The position numbers and the translations under genes are program-made. Source: Polyangia bacterium (GTDB taxonomy: Bacteria > Myxococcota_A > Polyangia > Nannocystales > Nannocystaceae). From it: a stretch of 64,000 nucleotides of DNA. Location: assembly GCA_030429545.1 (NCBI GenBank), contig JAUIFF010000015.1:1-64000 (forward strand). Reading direction: 5' to 3'. Every line of letters begins with the position of its first letter. Within the stretch, counting starts at the first letter, position 1. Of the stretch, positions 53,275-64,000 are shown piece by piece. The notes below the pieces were generated by a model. The model saw only the letters and a program-made list of their open reading frames with translations, ran no database searches and was not told the origin of the DNA.

Positions 53275-53962
53275 ATGAATAAGCAATACATTGTTGAGAT
53301 ACGTGCCGCTGAAGGCGGAAACGATGCCAAACTGTTGGTGATGGAACAGTTTGCGATTTACAAGAAACTCGCTGAGCGGGAGTGCCTTTGACCTCGAGCC
53401 CATCGATGTCCGGCCTGGGTTTTTGGTGTTCCGGATCGCGGGCAAGCATGCCCAGAAGTGGTTTGCCCACGAGGGGGGCGGGCATCGCTGGCAACGCATC
53501 CCACCGACCGAAAAACGCGGTCGTGTGCATACATCGACGGTGACCGTTGTCGTGCTCGAGCAGGCCCGGCCTACCGAGGTATCGATTTGTTCACGGGACC
53601 TCGAGATCACGTACTCGCGTGGCAGTGGACCGGGTGGGCAGCACCGCAACAAAACCGCGACGGCGGTGAGGATCCGTCACACGCCCTCGGGGTTGACCGT
53701 GCGTGTCGATGGCGGGCGTAGTCAAACCGACAACCGCGAGCAAGCGATGATGTTGTTGCGAACTCGATTGTTGGCGATGGCCCGCGAGCAGGGGCGGAAG
53801 ACCCGCTCGCAGGCCCGACGACGCCAGGCAGGATCGGGCATGCGTGGCGATAAAATTCGGACGATCCAAGTACGAAACAACCTCGTGATCGACCACCGTC
53901 GCGGAACCCGTATGTCGTTTCGAAAGTACGCCCGAGGCCTGCTTGGCGAGTTGCAGCAATAG
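53275..53962 (+). CDS. Release-factor-like protein expressed through a +1 frameshift
   Basis: Frame 0 from ATG 53275 (behind ATAGGAAAG) encodes 38 residues, IVEIRAAEGGNDAKLLVMEQFAIYKKLAEREC-Leu, then hits TGA at 53389. The +1 frame continues without a gap as Asp-Leu-Glu-Pro... to 53962, giving 228 residues if CTT slips to TTT. The joined product is a class I release factor lacking domain 1: codon-recognition region HEGGGHRWQRIPPTEKRGRVHTS (Pro-Pro-Thr where RF1 has Pro-Ala-Thr) and the peptidyl-tRNA hydrolysis motif GSGPGGQHRNKTA. Too short and too different for prfB; closer to the prfH-type RF-like family. It may rescue stalled ribosomes or release at particular stops. Confidence 0.8.
53377..53392 (+). 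promoter_or_regulatory. Programmed +1 frameshift signal (CTT TGA C with SD-like element)
   Basis: CGGGAG, then TGC, then CTT TGA C. This is the same arrangement as the Escherichia coli prfB site, where an SD-like AGGGGG is followed after three nucleotides by CTT TGA C. The slip moves from CTT to TTT and then reads GAC. Confidence 0.75.
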
Positions 53963-54254
53963 TTGGCCCGATACGGGCGGCCTGGTCGTTACCGGCATTT
54001 GGTGGCTGCGACCGCCCGTATCTTCGTCGCTATGGTTTTCACCGCAAGCCCGCTACAATTTGGGGCGTTTGGCAGTGGCCGAGGGCTGTGCTCTGGCAGA
54101 CCTCTTGCGTATACAATGATAGCCTTAATGTTGATCGAGCTCGTGCGTGAGTTCGACTGGGAGTTGCGCGAGCGACCCAAGCGGTGGTTTCATGTACTCA
54201 CGGGCGGACACGGGCGGCCGATCGGTCGTTTGCGGTTGGCCTACCGGCGCCGGG

Positions 54255-57419
<3,165 letters not shown>

Positions 57420-57420
57420 A

Positions 57421-59007
57421 TCAATCGACTCGGCCGTGCCAAAACCACCGATCGCGTTGGCTGTCGTAGTAGATCCATCGCAGCTCGTCGTTGGCCATGA
57501 GGGCGTAGTAGTACGAACGGCTCACCTCGCGAGCCCACCAGCCGCCGCTTATCTCAAATGGCCCATACAGTCGCCGGACCGTGACAGGTGAGCGCTTGTC
57601 TTTGGGATTTGTGCTCGCGGGCAGGGACCACAGCCCCGTGTTGGGCGCGGGCCGAGGAGGGAGCGGCAACGGGCGGGCAAACACCTCCCGGACCATCGGC
57701 AGACCCTGTTCGTAGGGATTGTTGGCCGGGTATTGCGAAACTTTTGGCGCGACCACGGTTGTGATGGGCTCCCACTGAAAACTCGCCTCGGGCAGGTGCC
57801 CAGGGGTCAGGCTGGCCCGCGTAATTGATGTATCACCAAATAATGCCCGGAGTCGGGCGAGTGCCAGCCCGGCAGCCCGTGGGTCGCGTTTGGGGGGTGT
57901 ATCGAGCAATCCAACTTGGGCGGCATCGGGGAGGGTTGCGGTGGCCTGCAGGCGCAGGTGCGCAACAGCTGCGGGCAACTCGATTTGGTCGAGTCGCAGT
58001 CGCAAAAGTTCGAGTACCTGCATGCTGTCGCAGGTTGGTTCGGCCGGTTCGAGTGTGGTTGTGACAGCTTCGTCGCGGGAAAGATGGTCGAGCTCAAACC
58101 CGACTGTGAGTGACTCGAGTTTTTGTGAACGTGCAACGATTTGGCCCATCAGAGCATGTAGGGCCCCCTTGGCGACAAACAACAGGCGTTGGCGATGGTC
58201 GTCGGGCGGGTCGATTTCGAGGGATACGGCCAGCGGAGGCTCCGGAATCGTCGGCTGCAGCGGTTGATAGGTCGCGCCGCGGTAATGGGCATGCAGTTGT
58301 GCAGCCTCGCGGCCAAAGCGTTTGCTGAGCTCAGCCGGGGGTAGGCGCAAAAACCCGCCGAGAGTGTGGACGCCGAGCATGCCGAGGCCACGCCGGAGTT
58401 TTCGCGGAAAGTCGAGATCGTCGAGTGCAACCGTTGCCGTTGCAGCCCGCTCCTCGGCCGGCGTGTTGAGAATCCAGATCGCCCGGGAAAAGCGACCACA
58501 ACTGGCCAGTACCCGGGTTGCATGGCGGGTAAATCCAACCACAACCGAACATGTAAGTTCAGGCAGGTTGAGGGCGAGTCGCAGGGAATCGAGGATTTTA
58601 CCGCTCCAGTTGTCGAGCGAGCCAAACAGTTTGCAAAGCCCCTGGGGGTCGAGCCAAAAAAGTCCGGGGGTGCTCGGGTGCGCCTCGACCCGGGGAGAGC
58701 AGGTCAGCAGCGCCTGGAGGATCGACTCTTGTGCTTGTACAAGAAGTTCGGGCGGGCACACGGCGGCACGCAATCCCGAGGCGAGGGTTGAGGCCGTGGC
58801 GTAGCGCATGCCGATTTGGATGCGTTCACGCAGGGCTGCTCGATTGGCCGCAAGTACGCGCCCGGTGGCAACTTCACGATCTAAAACCACAACCGGACAG
58901 GTGCGCCACGAGGGGTGTTCGCGCAGCAAGAGTTGAAGCGCGAGTGCGGGGATGCATACGCAGGCGAGCCGACGCGGAGTTGTCGTGCCGGTGGGGGAGT
59001 CGGGCAT
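57421..59007 (-). CDS. imuB: ImuB, catalytically inactive Y-family polymerase-like protein
   Basis: 528 residues. RRLACVCIPALALQLLLREHP at the start and TPGLFWLDPQGLCKLFGS correspond to the Y-family palm, but the carboxylate triad is absent as in other ImuB proteins. A helix-hairpin-helix region (RRGLGMLGVHTLGGFLRLPPAELSKRFG) and little-finger-like part follow. ImuB bridges DnaE2, ImuA and the beta clamp. It ends 1 bp before the dnaE2 start and begins 6 bp after imuA. Confidence 0.92.
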   Translation of the reverse strand: MPDSPTGTTTPRRLACVCIPALALQLLLREHPSWRTCPVVVLDREVATGRVLAANRAALRERIQIGMRYATASTLASGLRAAVCPPELLVQAQESILQALLTCSPRVEAHPSTPGLFWLDPQGLCKLFGSLDNWSGKILDSLRLALNLPELTCSVVVGFTRHATRVLASCGRFSRAIWILNTPAEERAATATVALDDLDFPRKLRRGLGMLGVHTLGGFLRLPPAELSKRFGREAAQLHAHYRGATYQPLQPTIPEPPLAVSLEIDPPDDHRQRLLFVAKGALHALMGQIVARSQKLESLTVGFELDHLSRDEAVTTTLEPAEPTCDSMQVLELLRLRLDQIELPAAVAHLRLQATATLPDAAQVGLLDTPPKRDPRAAGLALARLRALFGDTSITRASLTPGHLPEASFQWEPITTVVAPKVSQYPANNPYEQGLPMVREVFARPLPLPPRPAPNTGLWSLPASTNPKDKRSPVTVRRLYGPFEISGGWWAREVSRSYYYALMANDELRWIYYDSQRDRWFWHGRVD

Positions 59008-59013
59008 GTGTGG

Positions 59014-59724
59014 TCAGCCGAGCCCCCAGGGCCCACGCCGGGGACTGGGGGGGAGTGTTTGACGGTGTCCAGTTTTGTCCTTGAGGACCTTTGTTTGGAC
59101 ATCAAAACCCATGCTCATACAATTTTTACCCGAGGAGGGTGGACTGTGGCGGGCGACCCGGGTGGGGGCGACTCGGAGGTTGACCAATGGCCCGAGGGAG
59201 TCTGTGTGGTCGCGTTTGCGGGTCAGCACCACAAGCCGGCTTTGGTGCAGCCGCGCCAGCCCTTGCAACCGCGCTTGCCAGTTTGCCTTGGTACATGATT
59301 GCTCCGACAGGTCCATGACAACGAGGCCAAAGGCGCCCGAGCGAAGCAGGAGTTCGGCAGCCCGTGGGATGCCGCGGCGACCGTGTGTTGGCTCGATGTG
59401 GATGACCACAAGAGCATTGAGGTCGACGCCGCTGGCCGCGAAATCAGGGGGAAATAGCGGCCCATCGGATGGTTGAATCCAAGCAGTTGTCTCGCCTTCG
59501 AGTTGGGCTTGGCGAACAATCGCCACAGCTGTTGTGATGCGCGCAGACGCTCCATCGCCGGAGATTTCGAGCATCTTTCCCGGTTCAGCGAGGTGCGCGA
59601 GTTCGGTTTGTCTGTGGCTATTTTCGCGCTGACTCGCGCTCTCGTCACGCTCAAGCTCCAGGGCCCGAATCACCCCAGAAATAGCTAAATCACCACCCAC
59701 GACACGTTTACCCGCCTCACCCAT
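59014..59724 (-). CDS. imuA: ImuA (RecA-like SOS mutagenesis protein)
   Basis: 236 residues. RecA-fold-like: ITTAVAIVRQAQLEGETTAWIQPSDGPLFPPDFAASGVDLNALVVIH and ELLLRSGAFGLVVMDLSE, LARLHQSRLVVLTRK. The Walker A loop of true RecA is replaced by a Gly/Asp-rich loop (LEISGDGASARIT). In the imuA-imuB-dnaE2 cassette it is required for induced mutagenesis. The C-terminal ~50 residues (TKVLKDKTGHRQTLPPSPRRG) are basic and disordered. Confidence 0.88.
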   Translation of the reverse strand: MGEAGKRVVGGDLAISGVIRALELERDESASQRENSHRQTELAHLAEPGKMLEISGDGASARITTAVAIVRQAQLEGETTAWIQPSDGPLFPPDFAASGVDLNALVVIHIEPTHGRRGIPRAAELLLRSGAFGLVVMDLSEQSCTKANWQARLQGLARLHQSRLVVLTRKRDHTDSLGPLVNLRVAPTRVARHSPPSSGKNCMSMGFDVQTKVLKDKTGHRQTLPPSPRRGPWGLG

Positions 59725-59739
59725 GATGCTTGGATGATA

Positions 59740-59755
59740 CTGAATAAAAGGTCAG
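59740..59755. promoter_or_regulatory. Candidate SOS operator, CTGA-N8-TCAG
   Basis: A perfect interrupted palindrome 15 bp upstream of the imuA start codon. It has the spacing of LexA boxes (CTGT-N8-ACAG in Escherichia coli) but different outer bases. imu cassettes are normally LexA-controlled, so location supports it; the sequence alone is weak. Confidence 0.35.
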
Positions 59756-59894
59756 GTGTTAAGAAAAAGTAAGCTAAATTTCGTTAAAAACACAAAAATA
59801 AACGCGCGAAGGCTTGAAAACAGCCATTGCTCAAACCTGCGCTCAAGTGCTCGTTCTGGCTCTTTGGTCAGATTCGAACTGCGCGAAACTATCG

Positions 59895-60677
59895 CTATAG
59901 AATGTTCGAAAATACGTCACCTACATTCGCTAATGTGAGCACTTTTGCGCCGGTCGGCGTCACTTCAATTGTATGTTCAAACTGTGCCGATGGCGAACCG
60001 TCCCGTGTGACCACGGTCCATCCGTCATCGAGCACCACCAACTCCGGCCTGCCGATCGTCAACATCGGCTCAATCGTAAAGGTCATCCCCGGACGCAGTC
60101 GAACGCCACACCCCGCTCGGCCCACATGCGAAACATGTGGATACATGTGCATCTTGCGACCGATGCCGTGGCCACCGTACTGCTCGACCACCCCGCAGCC
60201 ATGCTCTGCGGCAACTTTCATCACCGCCGCCGCGATGTCGCCCAACCGCGCTCCCGGTCGCACGGCCGCGATACCTGCATCGAGGCACGCCTTGGCCGCC
60301 TCCAGGACTCGGCGGGCTGCGGCCGGTACCTGGCCAATCGCCACCGTAACCGAGGTATCTCCGTGAAATCCGTTGAGGCAGCTGGTGACATCGACGTTGA
60401 TGATGTCGCCATCTCCGAGCACGCGCGTCTCACTCGGAATCCCGTGGCAGACGACTTCGTTTACACTTGTACATACAGCGGCTGGAAAACCGTTGTACCC
60501 GAGTTGGCTCGGGCTGGCACCCCGCCTGCGCGTGTCTTCCCGAACCCATCGATCGATTTGCGCCGTTGTGACCCCCGGGGCGAGCCTGCTGGCCACACTC
60601 GCAAGTGTTCGCGCGGCACAGCGACCCGCTTGGGCCATGGCTTCAAGTTCGGCTGCGTTGTGACAAATAACTGGCAT
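59895..60677 (-). CDS. map: Methionine aminopeptidase, type I
   Basis: 260 residues. All five metal ligands are visible: Asp in NVDVTS, Asp in FHGDTSVT, His in QYGGHGIGRKMH, Glu in TFTIEPML and Glu in SAQFEHTIEV. The substrate-pocket His is in EVVCHGIPS. It removes the initiator Met from nascent proteins in the cytoplasm. Type I length; no N-terminal zinc-finger extension. Confidence 0.96.
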   Translation of the reverse strand: MPVICHNAAELEAMAQAGRCAARTLASVASRLAPGVTTAQIDRWVREDTRRRGASPSQLGYNGFPAAVCTSVNEVVCHGIPSETRVLGDGDIINVDVTSCLNGFHGDTSVTVAIGQVPAAARRVLEAAKACLDAGIAAVRPGARLGDIAAAVMKVAAEHGCGVVEQYGGHGIGRKMHMYPHVSHVGRAGCGVRLRPGMTFTIEPMLTIGRPELVVLDDGWTVVTRDGSPSAQFEHTIEVTPTGAKVLTLANVGDVFSNIL

Positions 60678-60763
60678 GGCGGGAGCTTCGTCAGCCCGCT
60701 ACCTACCGGTCCAATACCAATTAAGTATGGCGCTTGTGCGCTCGCCTGCGGTACCTTGCTGGC

Positions 60764-61063
60764 ATGTCCCTTGTGCAGCTCGAGTCGTTTGTCACCGTTG
60801 TCGAGGAGCGTCATATCGGCCGCGCGGCAAACCGACTGCATGTGACACAACCGCCGCTCACCCGCCGGATTCGGGCGCTAGAGGACGAACTCGGGGTCGA
60901 GCTTTTTCGCCGCACCCCACGTGGCATGGAGCCGCTACCCACCGCCGAAGCCATCTTGCCCGCGGCCAAACAGATTCTTGCCCGTGTCGCCGAAGTCCGT
61001 GGGCTCGCGCTCGGGGCCATCCATGCCGAGCCTCCAGAACCGACGTGCGTGGCCTCCGACTGA
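60764..61063 (+). CDS. HTH-only LysR-type regulator, truncated
   Basis: 99 residues from ATG 60764. The first ~80 residues are a full LysR winged HTH (MSLVQLESFVTVVEERHIGRAANRLHVTQPPLTRRIRALEDELGVELFRRTPRGMEPLPTAEAILPAAKQIL). The ~200-residue effector domain is missing. The reading frame ends inside a ~50-bp tandem repeat, which suggests deletion or replacement of the 3' part. It could act as a constitutive or dominant-negative DNA binder, or be a pseudogene. Divergent from map. Confidence 0.7.
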   Translation: MSLVQLESFVTVVEERHIGRAANRLHVTQPPLTRRIRALEDELGVELFRRTPRGMEPLPTAEAILPAAKQILARVAEVRGLALGAIHAEPPEPTCVASD

Positions 61064-61139
61064 CAACCGCGCCTGAGCCCGGTTGTTCTCATCGACGTAT
61101 GTGGCCTCGGACTGACGCCTGAGCCCGGCTGTTTTCATC
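61042..61139 (+). repeat. Two ~50-bp tandem repeats over the LysR stop codon
   Basis: Copy 1 (61042-61093) and copy 2 (61094-61139) both read GACGT(G/A).GTGGCCTC.GACTGA, then CGCCTGAGCCCGG.TGTT.TCATC. Copy 2 lacks about 6 bp. Each copy contains the TGA that ends the LysR frame. Confidence 0.8.
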
Positions 61140-61210
61140 GCCTACCAGGACAGCGGTCGAACACGGGCAGCGGCGGCGAACGGGATGTACCCGCTGCCAG
61201 CTGCTAATTT

Positions 61211-61220
61211 TGTATCTACA
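61211..61220. repeat. Dispersed decamer TGTATCTACA (intergenic copy)
   Basis: Perfect palindrome-like match to TGYANNTRCA, 24 bp past the 3' end of the 61244 gene, with AT-rich left flank (AATTT). Confidence 0.6.
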
Positions 61221-61243
61221 CTGAATCTATCGACCCGAGCCAG

Positions 61244-61438
61244 TTACTCGGCAGCATCGGCCAACTCATCACCAGTCGCCCGCAGGTCTGTGCTCACCAG
61301 TTGAATGAGCTCAGACGACAGGCTGATGATCTGATCGGTTGTATATCCCTGGTCACGCATGTGTCGAAACAACGAGCGCGCTAGAATGCTGACGGCCCGG
61401 GTCCCATGGTTTGCGACTTGTTGGGTTGCGGGTTGCAT
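61244..61438 (-). CDS. Small helical hypothetical protein
   Basis: 64 residues behind a good ribosome binding site (GGAAGTGAGAAG). Helical and hydrophilic: AVSILARSLFRHMRDQGYTTDQIISLSSELIQLVSTDLRA, acidic end. No signal or membrane segment. Could be a small regulatory or DNA-associated protein; not recognised. Confidence 0.65.
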   Translation of the reverse strand: MQPATQQVANHGTRAVSILARSLFRHMRDQGYTTDQIISLSSELIQLVSTDLRATGDELADAAE

Positions 61439-61859
61439 ATCGACTTCTCACTTCCGTGGGCGCATTGCAGCGTCCGTCACGAGATGATGGAACAGGTCCG
61501 CAGGTAATCACCAGGGTAAATAAACGTCTAATTTTTACCCTGTGAGGTGGCTTACGGGTGAAAACAAGCCAGTTTGGGGCAATTCTTTGCACAGATAGGT
61601 GCGAAGCTTGTTGCACCATGGCTCCGAGAATTGCGTGTTGACGGTGTCACAATCGACCTAGCCGCGCAGCCAACTTCCCTGTGGTTTGAAACCCCCGTAA
61701 TTCGTGTTGCATCGGGTTTAAACGATCCCTTTGATCCTTTGCAGATCACCTGTGCACGGCCCACGTTCGAAAACCGCATGGTTGCCCGCAAGTTCACGCG
61801 GCCGTCCGGCCGTCGCTCACCGACCCAGCGACCGAATATTGTTGCTTCTACATGCTTTT
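61439..61859. other. No convincing gene
   Basis: About 420 bases. A 133-residue plus-strand frame (61574-61975) begins plausibly (FFAQIGAKLVAPWLRELRVDG) but becomes Arg/Thr-rich and overlaps the PilZ gene, so I do not call it. No tRNA or terminator seen. Confidence 0.4.
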
Positions 61860-62318
61860 TTAGCGGCGGCGACCCGACGGGCTCGAAAGGTTGCTTCCGT
61901 CGAGCGCGAGTTCTCCGCGTAAAAACCGCAACAGAACATCGAGGTTTTGCCAGCGCGAGACGGGCATCTGATTAAACAGCACACCGATCTGAAAGTTATC
62001 CCCCACGGGGGTACACCACATCACGCGCCCCGAAAGCTGTAGCGTGTCACTCTCTGCCCAGTCGAGCAGCAGCCGCAGACCGAGGTTGACTTCGGTTCTC
62101 AGGGCCACCGGCCGGTCGGCTACCACGGAAATTCCGCTCCCGCTCAGGTCGTGCATGCGCCCGGTGATAGGCGAGCGACCAGGCTCCTCGAGTACGACTT
62201 CGAGGTCGCACACAAACTTCTTGGCAGGACGCTTTGGCAACCCCGGTAGCCTAGCAAACTCCGCCGCGGGATAGCGCGCAGCAGCCGGTTGAGGCGTCGG
62301 TTGTTTGATGACTTTCAA
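61860..62318 (-). CDS. PilZ-domain protein
   Basis: 152 residues. A single PilZ domain: basic lead KRPAKKFVCDLEVVLEE (position of the c-di-GMP-binding RxxxR, here RPAKK), DLSGSGISVVAD (D/NxSxxG motif) and strands VNLGLRLLLDW, LQLSGRVMWCTPVGDNFQIGVLFNQM. The imperfect RxxxR means nucleotide binding is uncertain. It probably modulates motility or secretion by c-di-GMP. Basic tail at the C-terminus. Confidence 0.85.
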   Translation of the reverse strand: MKVIKQPTPQPAAARYPAAEFARLPGLPKRPAKKFVCDLEVVLEEPGRSPITGRMHDLSGSGISVVADRPVALRTEVNLGLRLLLDWAESDTLQLSGRVMWCTPVGDNFQIGVLFNQMPVSRWQNLDVLLRFLRGELALDGSNLSSPSGRRR

Positions 62319-62342
62319 GACATGTCTGTAAGTCCCTGCCGA

Positions 62343-62972
62343 TCAGCGCGCGCGAGTGGGCGGTGGTGTGGAGTCTGGAAAGTCCAGGCCGGTAAGAGCT
62401 TCTAGTAAGGCTGTTACGCGCTGTAATTCGAGCCACGTCGCAACCTGTTTTTCGGGCGTTAGAGAGCCTTGGTGCAGCGCTAAAAGCTGTTCGATGCGCT
62501 CAAAATAAAGACCGGTCACCTCGGCGAGCAGGCGCCGGCGCGCTGCTTGGACATCGAGACCGGTTTGGGCGACGCGTAGCTCACTGACATCAAAGATCAG
62601 CCGATCGAGGTGCCAGGTGGCGCGAACTTGCAACGCACGCCCCGAGCCCTGGTCTTCGGATAGTTCGTCGGCAGCACCCGCTTCTTGGCCAAGCTCCCAC
62701 CCTCGGTCGTCGGAGAAGGTTACCTGCGCACGGATCTCTGGTGCGATTGCAGCGGCCCGAACCCGGCGCAGCCACTTGGCGGTTTGCCGCGGGGATATGT
62801 GCATCTGCATGATAGCCGCCTGCTGCACACGTTCGATCGGGGGCCCGACGTCGAGATCCTCGAGTAGCTCGTGTGCCGAGGTTTTGGCGGGCACAGTTGC
62901 CGGGGGCGGGATAACGCCGCGGCTACCGGGGCTGAGGGTGACAAGGAGACCAAAAAATAATTGTATCATCAT
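62343..62972 (-). CDS. Exported hypothetical protein
   Basis: About 209 residues from ATG 62972. Signal peptide MMIQLFFGLLVTLSPGSRG. The mature part is mostly helical: LLEDLDVGPPIERVQQAAIMQMHISPRQTAKWLRRVRAAAIAPEIRAQVTFSDDRGWELG, then VRATWHLDRLIFDVSELRV and a C-terminal helix-rich segment ending Pro/Thr/Arg. Reads as a real periplasmic protein; family not recognised. The 62975 gene ends just upstream in the same direction, so they are likely one operon. Confidence 0.72.
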   Translation of the reverse strand: MMIQLFFGLLVTLSPGSRGVIPPPATVPAKTSAHELLEDLDVGPPIERVQQAAIMQMHISPRQTAKWLRRVRAAAIAPEIRAQVTFSDDRGWELGQEAGAADELSEDQGSGRALQVRATWHLDRLIFDVSELRVAQTGLDVQAARRRLLAEVTGLYFERIEQLLALHQGSLTPEKQVATWLELQRVTALLEALTGLDFPDSTPPPTRAR

Positions 62973-62974
62973 GT

Positions 62975-63685
62975 TCAATCCTGTGGGCACACCGCCCGGC
63001 GTAGGGCAGCGGCTTCGAGTTGCTGGAGTGCTGGATGGATGGTGTGTAGGGGGAATTCGAGGTGCTCTCGGCGTCGCAACCGGGCTCTGGCAATCGCTGG
63101 GTTGATCCGCCCTCGCAGCCCGAACCCGAGGCCGATGTCGAAGCTAAGTGCGCGTTGCTTGCCGGCCATGGGCTTCGTCGACGACCAACGCAGGCCGATG
63201 GTCAGCGAGAGAAGCACAGGCGACGGACGCCGTAATCGCGGCGGAGGCGGAGCGCGGCAGGAAACGAAACGGTGGACCTCGCACGGCAACCACATCCATT
63301 TGGGGCCATGTGGTCCGAGTTGGGGCAGCCAGCCGGCAGGAGCACAGTCGACGCCGGTGAGCCGGGGAAGATCTACGAGATCGGCCCGCTCACGCTCGCC
63401 GAGTTCGGTTGCTACCGTGTCGTTGCGACGCAACAGGAACGCCGATGTAGATGATGATACAACGAACGTGTCGGGGCCGAAAAATCGCCCCCGCTGGAGG
63501 TTGGTCGCCGGCCCGAATACCCGGGTAAAGCAGGTTTGGCCAGGGCGGTGTCGCCAGCAGATCCAAAGAGCGCTGCCGTGGACGAGGGCCCAACTTCCGT
63601 CTGGCCCGGGAATCGCCGCGACAGCGTTGGCGCCGGGAATTGTCTGCAAAATGGTCAAGACGAGGGCGAGACATAGGGTTCCCAC
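62975..63685 (-). CDS. Exported hypothetical protein with beta-propeller-like repeats
   Basis: 236 residues. Signal peptide MGTLCLALVLTILQTIPGANA. Short repeated beta segments follow (IPGPDGSWALVHGSALWICWR, GPATNLQRGRFFGPDTFVVSSSTSAFLLRRNDTVATELG) with the spacing of propeller blades. The C-terminal ~60 residues are Arg-rich. Upstream partner of the 62343 gene with near-zero spacing. Not recognised. Confidence 0.65.
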   Translation of the reverse strand: MGTLCLALVLTILQTIPGANAVAAIPGPDGSWALVHGSALWICWRHRPGQTCFTRVFGPATNLQRGRFFGPDTFVVSSSTSAFLLRRNDTVATELGERERADLVDLPRLTGVDCAPAGWLPQLGPHGPKWMWLPCEVHRFVSCRAPPPPRLRRPSPVLLSLTIGLRWSSTKPMAGKQRALSFDIGLGFGLRGRINPAIARARLRRREHLEFPLHTIHPALQQLEAAALRRAVCPQD

Positions 63686-63937
63686 GGGGGGCTGGTTCGT
63701 CGCACCGGAGCCTGTGTTGCACCGACTTCTTCAGCGTATTTCCCGCATCCGGATGGTACGTGGCGCCCGTGTGTGGACAGGATCCACAGCTGTGGCGCGA
63801 TTTATTCTCACAAACATCATCAAGCTGTTGTTTTGTGCTCGGCATCGCGTGCTCGAACGTTTGCAACAGTTCGCAGGGACGAGATTGGTTACCCGCGACG
63901 GTTGGCAGACACTGTTACACTCGTGCCGATTTCCCCC

Positions 63938-64000
63938 ATGACCGCAGTCCGTGCGCCAAAAAGTCTCCACACGATCCGGCTCGCCGGGTTGGTGTCCTGT
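63938..64000 (+). CDS. Start of a gene cut by the right edge
   Basis: ATG 63938 opens MTAVRAPKSLHTIRLAGLVSC and continues to the window end. A basic start followed by hydrophobic residues suggests a signal peptide, possibly a lipoprotein. Too short to identify. Confidence 0.3.
   Translation, partial: MTAVRAPKSLHTIRLAGLVSC

Noticed and set aside
53275..53962. Authentic prfB (RF2)
   Set aside because: The product lacks domain 1, is only ~228 residues and has a Pro-Pro-Thr type recognition loop, not Ser-Pro-Phe; only the frameshift site is prfB-like.
61574..61975. 133-residue plus-strand frame
   Set aside because: Its second half is antisense to the PilZ gene and compositionally odd; no ribosome binding site.
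63731..63970. 79-residue minus-strand frame at the right edge
   Set aside because: Cys/Arg-rich random-looking text with no start signal; the plus-strand ATG at 63938 is more plausible.

Overview
The window looks like a piece of a myxobacterial chromosome, most like the Nannocystis/Plesiocystis/Enhygromyxa group. The evidence is high-GC coding DNA, many lipoproteins with Thr/Gly/Pro/Asp linkers after the lipobox, Cys-rich myxo-type disulfide (DUF4215-like) repeats, a giant TPR protein, an imuA-imuB-dnaE2 cassette and a 2-methylisoborneol operon. The assignment is inference from gene content; there is no rRNA or other phylogenetic marker here, and I found no tRNA or CRISPR array.

Layout. 1-3.2 kb: a partial coiled-coil gene, a 63-bp-period repeat array, a low-coding stretch and an Asp-Gly-repeat secreted protein whose start is unclear. 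3.3-6.3 kb: APH-like kinase, lipoprotein, MscS channel. 6.5-11.5 kb: a compact operon with two Family 2B encapsulin shell paralogues (cyclic-nucleotide-binding-fold insert), GPP C2-methyltransferase and 2-MIB synthase, i.e. an encapsulated terpene pathway. 11.9-16.9 kb: tyrosine recombinase next to a short, possibly truncated Cys-rich lipoprotein, then a full-length relative. 17-19.4 kb: radical SAM/SPASM protein and a secreted protein separated by a 135-bp tandem duplication. 19.4-27.7 kb: a long minus-strand run (SDR, epimerase, ferritin-like lipoprotein, lipoprotein methyltransferase, NTF2-like lipoprotein, then three genes sharing a module, one with LamG, coiled coil and PASTA). 28-29.2 kb: a membrane protein with what reads as a dead P-loop NTPase domain. 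29.2-33.5 kb: lipoprotein, DUF1993 protein, P450, GDPD lipoprotein.

33.7-43 kb holds the most interesting pathway: MBOAT acyltransferase, SGNH protein, DltA-like adenylating ligase, carrier protein, sulfotransferase and two more SGNH lipoproteins, closed by a strong terminator. It has the parts of a D-alanylation (dlt) or glycan O-acylation system, rebuilt for a diderm envelope and combined with sulfation. 43-53 kb: a very acidic low-complexity protein, a single-pass membrane protein and a ~2000-residue TPR protein. 53-60.7 kb: a release-factor-like gene interrupted by a CTT TGA C site exactly like the prfB +1 frameshift signal, then dnaE2-imuB-imuA and map. 60.7-64 kb: an HTH-only LysR protein, a PilZ protein, small secreted proteins and the edge of another gene.

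Across the whole window a short palindrome-like decamer, TGYANNTRCA (mostly TGTANNTGCA or its complement), occurs at least 35 times by eye, against about 2 to 4 expected by chance. It lies in coding and intergenic DNA and often forces unusual AT-rich codons. A related form, TGTGTATACA, flanks the MscS gene and is paired exactly 20 bp apart near the integrase.
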